NCBI RefSeq assembly: GCF_045310525.1
Contig: NZ_JBJHZY010000004.1
Coordinates: 186,001 to 250,000 of the forward strand
Direction of reading: 5' to 3'
DNA length: 64,000 nt
Origin: Clostridium_AT radicumherbarum
Lineage (GTDB): Bacteria; Bacillota; Clostridia; Clostridiales; Clostridiaceae
Both the position numbers and the translations under genes were made by a program. The notes under the pieces are model-generated. The model made no database searches. It was not told where the DNA came from and worked only from the letters and a program-made list of their open reading frames with translations. Below are positions 61,589 to 64,000 of this stretch, piece by piece. Within the stretch, counting starts at the first letter, position 1. Each line of letters begins with the position of its first letter.

Positions 61589-62608
61589 TTAAAATTGTTT
61601 TAAAAATCTAACGTCGCTTTCATAAAGAAGTCTTATATCTTCTATTCCATATTTAAGCATTACCATTCTATCTATCCCAAGTCCAAATGCAAAGCCGCTG
61701 TATACTTCAGGATCAATGCCACAATTCTTAAGTACCTGAGGATGTACCATACCACAGCCTAGGATTTCTATCCAACCGCTGCCTTTGCATAGCTTACAGC
61801 CATCTCCTCCGCACATAAAGCAAGTTGCATCCATTTCTGCTGAAGGCTCTGTAAAAGGAAAATGATGTGGTCTGAATTTAGTAACTACCTTTTCTCCAAA
61901 CATCTTCTTAGCAAATAAATCCAGGGTTCCCTTTAAATCTGCGAAGGTGATACCCTTATCTACCACCAAGCCTTCCATCTGATAGAAAATTGGCGAATGT
62001 GAGGCATCTACTGCATCAGAACGATAAACTTTTCCAGGTGCTATAACCTTAATAGGAGGTTTTTGCTTTTCCATAGCTCTTATTTGAAGTGGTGAAGTTT
62101 GGGTCCTAAGAACTATATTATCATTTATATAAAAGGTATCCTGTTCTCCTCTTGCTGGGTGGTTTTTAGGAATGTTAAGTGCTTCAAAGTTGTAATAGTC
62201 AAGCTCTACCTCTGGTCCCTCAATTACTGAAAATCCCATAGATAAGAATATATCCTGTATATTATCTATAGTTTGAACAAGAGGATGTCTCTTTCCTAAT
62301 TCTTGTTTTCTTCCTGGCATTGAAATATCAATAACCTCTCTTTGAAGTTTAAGTTCCTTTTCCTTATTTTTAATATTTTGGGAAGTCTCTTCTATAAAGC
62401 TTTCAAGAGCCTCCTTCACTTCGTTAACCATTTTACCTATTATTGGTCTTTCTTCTTGAGATAGCCCACCCATACCTCTCAGTATTTGAGTAAGTTCTCC
62501 CTTTTTTCCTAGATATTTAACTCGAATATTTTCAATTTCAACCTTACTAGCAGCTTCCTTTAACTCCTTTAGGCCATTCTGCATAATAGCTTCAAGTTTT
62601 TCTTTCAT
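61589..62608 (-). CDS. pheS: Phenylalanyl-tRNA synthetase alpha subunit
   Basis: The catalytic subunit charging tRNA-Phe, 339 residues. An N-terminal coiled coil (KLEAIMQNGLKELKEAASKVEIENIRVKYLGKKG) is followed by the class II core: GFSVIEGPEVELDYYNFEALNIP, HPARGEQDTFYI, TSPLQIRAM, FRPHHFPFTEPSAEMD, GCGMVHPQVL and GFAFGLGIDRMVMLKYGI (motif 3). CFMCGGDGCKLCKGSG looks like a zinc-binding insert. The start at 62608 has AGGAG nine bases upstream; ATG at 62614 is an alternative. It is preceded by a Phe T-box leader. Confidence 0.97.
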   Translation of the reverse strand: MKEKLEAIMQNGLKELKEAASKVEIENIRVKYLGKKGELTQILRGMGGLSQEERPIIGKMVNEVKEALESFIEETSQNIKNKEKELKLQREVIDISMPGRKQELGKRHPLVQTIDNIQDIFLSMGFSVIEGPEVELDYYNFEALNIPKNHPARGEQDTFYINDNIVLRTQTSPLQIRAMEKQKPPIKVIAPGKVYRSDAVDASHSPIFYQMEGLVVDKGITFADLKGTLDLFAKKMFGEKVVTKFRPHHFPFTEPSAEMDATCFMCGGDGCKLCKGSGWIEILGCGMVHPQVLKNCGIDPEVYSGFAFGLGIDRMVMLKYGIEDIRLLYESDVRFLKQF

Positions 62609-62639
62609 AATCATTATCTCCTTTCGAATTTTGTACATA

Positions 62640-62878
62640 AAAAAATCCGTCCCAAAAAAGGGACGGATATATTCCGCGTTACCACCCTAATTGACAATAA
62701 ATGTCCTCTTAGATAAATTTAATGGTTCTACCCACTGACAGCTACTTTATTTCACAGTCAGAACTCAAAAGCGAACTTCAACATAAAAACTTATAAAAAG
62801 GCTTTCAGTCTTTGACCTTTTCTCCCTGAAAAAATTTTTTATATTTACTCTCTTTCTCACAGTTTAATATAAACTTAT
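62640..62878 (-). ncRNA. T-box leader (tRNA-Phe responsive) of pheST
   Basis: This 240-base leader has the conserved T-box sequence AGGGTGGTAACGCGG (62688-62674 on the minus strand). After it comes a terminator hairpin ATCCGTCCC / GGGACGGAT (62645-62668) with a U-run. Upstream the Stem I features AGAGAG, CAGGGAGA and GACTGAAAGCC are visible. The likely specifier codon is TTC (62775-62773) in GAAGTTCGC, matching phenylalanine. Uncharged tRNA-Phe would stabilise the antiterminator and allow pheST transcription. Confidence 0.95.
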
Positions 62879-62884
62879 TTTTTT

Positions 62885-62913
62885 ATTATAATTTACTTAA
62901 TATTAAATGTCAA
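62885..62913 (-). promoter_or_regulatory. Consensus sigma-A promoter of T-box-pheST
   Basis: Minus strand TTGACA (62908-62913), 17 bases, TATAAT (62885-62890): a perfect consensus pair. The -35 box lies within the last codons of the upstream methyltransferase gene, whose stop is at 62893-62895. Confidence 0.88.
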
Positions 62914-63687
62914 CTTCTGTCTTACTGCTTCAAATAACATAATGGAAGCTGCAACTGCTGCATTTAAAGATTCGGCACCACCAGGCATAGGAATTTTAAC
63001 CTTTATGTCGCCAATATCATAAATTTCTTCACTAATACCGCTGCCTTCATTACCTACAGCTATTATTAAATTTTTCTTTAAGTTAACATTATAAAAGTCA
63101 ACAGAGTCTTCTAAAGAACTTACTAAAAGTTTAAAACCATTATCTTTTAGTGCTTTAGTAAATTCTAAATTCTCATCTTCAATAACTGGTATGTTAAAAA
63201 TAGAACCCATAGTAGATCTTAAGGTTTTTTCATTATATATATCCACAGTACCTTTTGTAACTATAACACCTAAGGACCCTGCAGCATGTGCACTTCTAAT
63301 TATGGTTCCTAAGTTTCCGGGATCTTGAATTTTATCAGCTAAAAGATAAATTCCATCTTTTTTTTCTACAGGCACTTTAATTTTATCTACAACTGCAATT
63401 ATGCCTTGAGGGTTTTCAGTATCAGAAAGCTGCTTAAAAACAGTTTCCTTAACTATGTATATTTTTGTATAACTTTTTATTAAGCCTTCTAGCTTATATT
63501 CTTTCCACTTATTTAAGTTATTTTCATTTATAAAAATTTCTGAAACTTTAAAAGTAGATTTTAAAGCTTCTTCTGTAAACCTAAAGCCTTCTACTAAAAA
63601 TTTAGAATTTAGGGTTCTGTATCTTTTTTCCTTCAGCTTCTTTGCCTCTTTAATTATAATATTATCTTTACTTTGAATTAGCTCCAA
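62893..63687 (-). CDS. TrmH/SpoU-family RNA 2'-O-methyltransferase
   Basis: A 264-residue SPOUT-fold methyltransferase. An N-terminal substrate-binding domain (IIIKEAKKLKEKRYRTLNSKFLVEGFRF) precedes the knotted AdoMet-binding domain. The three SpoU motifs are LLADKIQDPGNLGTIIRSAHAAG, IIAVGNEGSGISEEI and IPMPGGAESLNAAVAASIMLFE. Its substrate is probably 23S rRNA, but the nucleotide is not known. The start is TTG at 63687, seven bases after AGGTGA. It lies between rplT and pheST, a common clostridial order. Confidence 0.93.
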   Translation of the reverse strand: MELIQSKDNIIIKEAKKLKEKRYRTLNSKFLVEGFRFTEEALKSTFKVSEIFINENNLNKWKEYKLEGLIKSYTKIYIVKETVFKQLSDTENPQGIIAVVDKIKVPVEKKDGIYLLADKIQDPGNLGTIIRSAHAAGSLGVIVTKGTVDIYNEKTLRSTMGSIFNIPVIEDENLEFTKALKDNGFKLLVSSLEDSVDFYNVNLKKNLIIAVGNEGSGISEEIYDIGDIKVKIPMPGGAESLNAAVAASIMLFEAVRQKLTFNIK

Positions 63688-63710
63688 TAACTTTCACCTA
63701 CTTCTAATAA

Positions 63711-63737
63711 AAAAATGCAGCCTTAAGCTGCATTTTT
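63711..63737 (-). terminator. Terminator after rplT
   Basis: An 11-bp perfect stem (63711-63721 with 63727-63737), followed on the minus strand by further U's, directly after the rplT stop codon. It overlaps the leader of the methyltransferase gene, so readthrough may feed that gene. Confidence 0.8.
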
Positions 63738-63738
63738 A

Positions 63739-64000
63739 TTAAGCGTTTATTTGCTTCTTAGCTACATCAACTAATTCTCCAAAAGCCTTTGGATCATTAA
63801 TAGCTATTTCTGAAAGCATTTTTCTATTTATATCAATTCCTGCAAGCTTTATACCATTCATAAATCTTGAATAGGAAAGACCATTCATTCTAGTAGCAGC
63901 ATTTATTCTTGCTATCCAAAGCTTTCTGAAATCTCTCTTCTTAAGTTTTCTGCCTACGTATGCATTTCTTAAAGCTCTTACAACTGTTTCATTCGCAGTT
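63739..64000 (-). CDS. rplT: 50S ribosomal protein L20 (C-terminal part, cut by window edge)
   Basis: The last 87 codons of L20 are visible. They read TANETVVRALRNAYVGRKLK, then RDFRKLWIARINAATRMNGLSYSRFM and IDINRKMLSEIAINDPKAF, ending in KKQINA before TAA. These match L20, which binds 23S rRNA early in 50S assembly. The N-terminal 30 or so residues lie outside the window; infC and rpmI would be expected further upstream. Confidence 0.96.
   Translation of the reverse strand, partial: TANETVVRALRNAYVGRKLKKRDFRKLWIARINAATRMNGLSYSRFMNGIKLAGIDINRKMLSEIAINDPKAFGELVDVAKKQINA

Overview
The window reads as a chromosomal stretch from a spore-forming, amino-acid-fermenting Clostridium (sensu stricto type). 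It is strongly AT-rich, has purine-rich AGGAGG-type ribosome sites before nearly every gene, and carries the spoIIA sporulation operon, a PdaA-like cortex enzyme, a folate-dependent histidine-utilisation operon, indolepyruvate:ferredoxin oxidoreductase, a clostridial L25/Ctc and a Phe T-box. I see no rRNA, tRNA, IS element, prophage or CRISPR array. Species assignment is not possible from sight alone.

Layout. 1-552: spoIIAA and the start of spoIIAB on the minus strand, behind a textbook sigma-H promoter. 917-2981: speE and iadA on the plus strand. 3097-5925: a solitary N6-adenine DNA methyltransferase that closely resembles C. difficile CamA, divergent from a PdaA-like deacetylase. Both convergent junctions around this pair carry the same bidirectional terminator core. 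6065-12190: operon hutH-hutU-ftcD-hutI-fchA (minus), converting histidine to glutamate and passing the formimino group to tetrahydrofolate.

12417-42942: a 30-kb, entirely minus-strand surface-polysaccharide region. It holds a membrane UDP-GlcNAc 4,6-dehydratase (PglF/CapD type), a UDP-GlcNAc 6-dehydrogenase (WbpA type), a WlbA-like oxidoreductase, a WbpD-like acetyltransferase, two DegT aminotransferases, an initiating phosphoglycosyl transferase, four GT4 and one GT2 glycosyltransferases, two Wzy/ligase-type membrane proteins and two MurJ-type flippases. It also holds a FemAB-like transferase, a polysaccharide-deacetylase-like protein, an orphan solute-binding protein, and galU and pgcA for UDP-glucose. 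PepV and a DeoR regulator sit inside it. The gene set predicts a Wzx/Wzy-made polymer containing 2,3-diamino-glucuronic acid and perhaps a 4-amino-4,6-dideoxy sugar.

43353-64000: mostly housekeeping genes. These are ctc (L25), speA, an unknown gene, a glnA-ptb-iorA-iorB operon, mutS2 followed by a DUF523 gene, a U32 peptidase-family gene, a lone glycosyltransferase, zapA, pheST with its T-box, a TrmH/SpoU methyltransferase, and the end of rplT.

The most unusual non-coding signal is a structured repeat found in the glnA leader (two copies, one nested in the other) and in the pheS-pheT gap. It has a constant hairpin followed by a second stem whose two arms differ between loci with compensatory changes. 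Together with the CamA-like methylase and the orphan solute-binding protein in the polysaccharide locus, these are the main leads.
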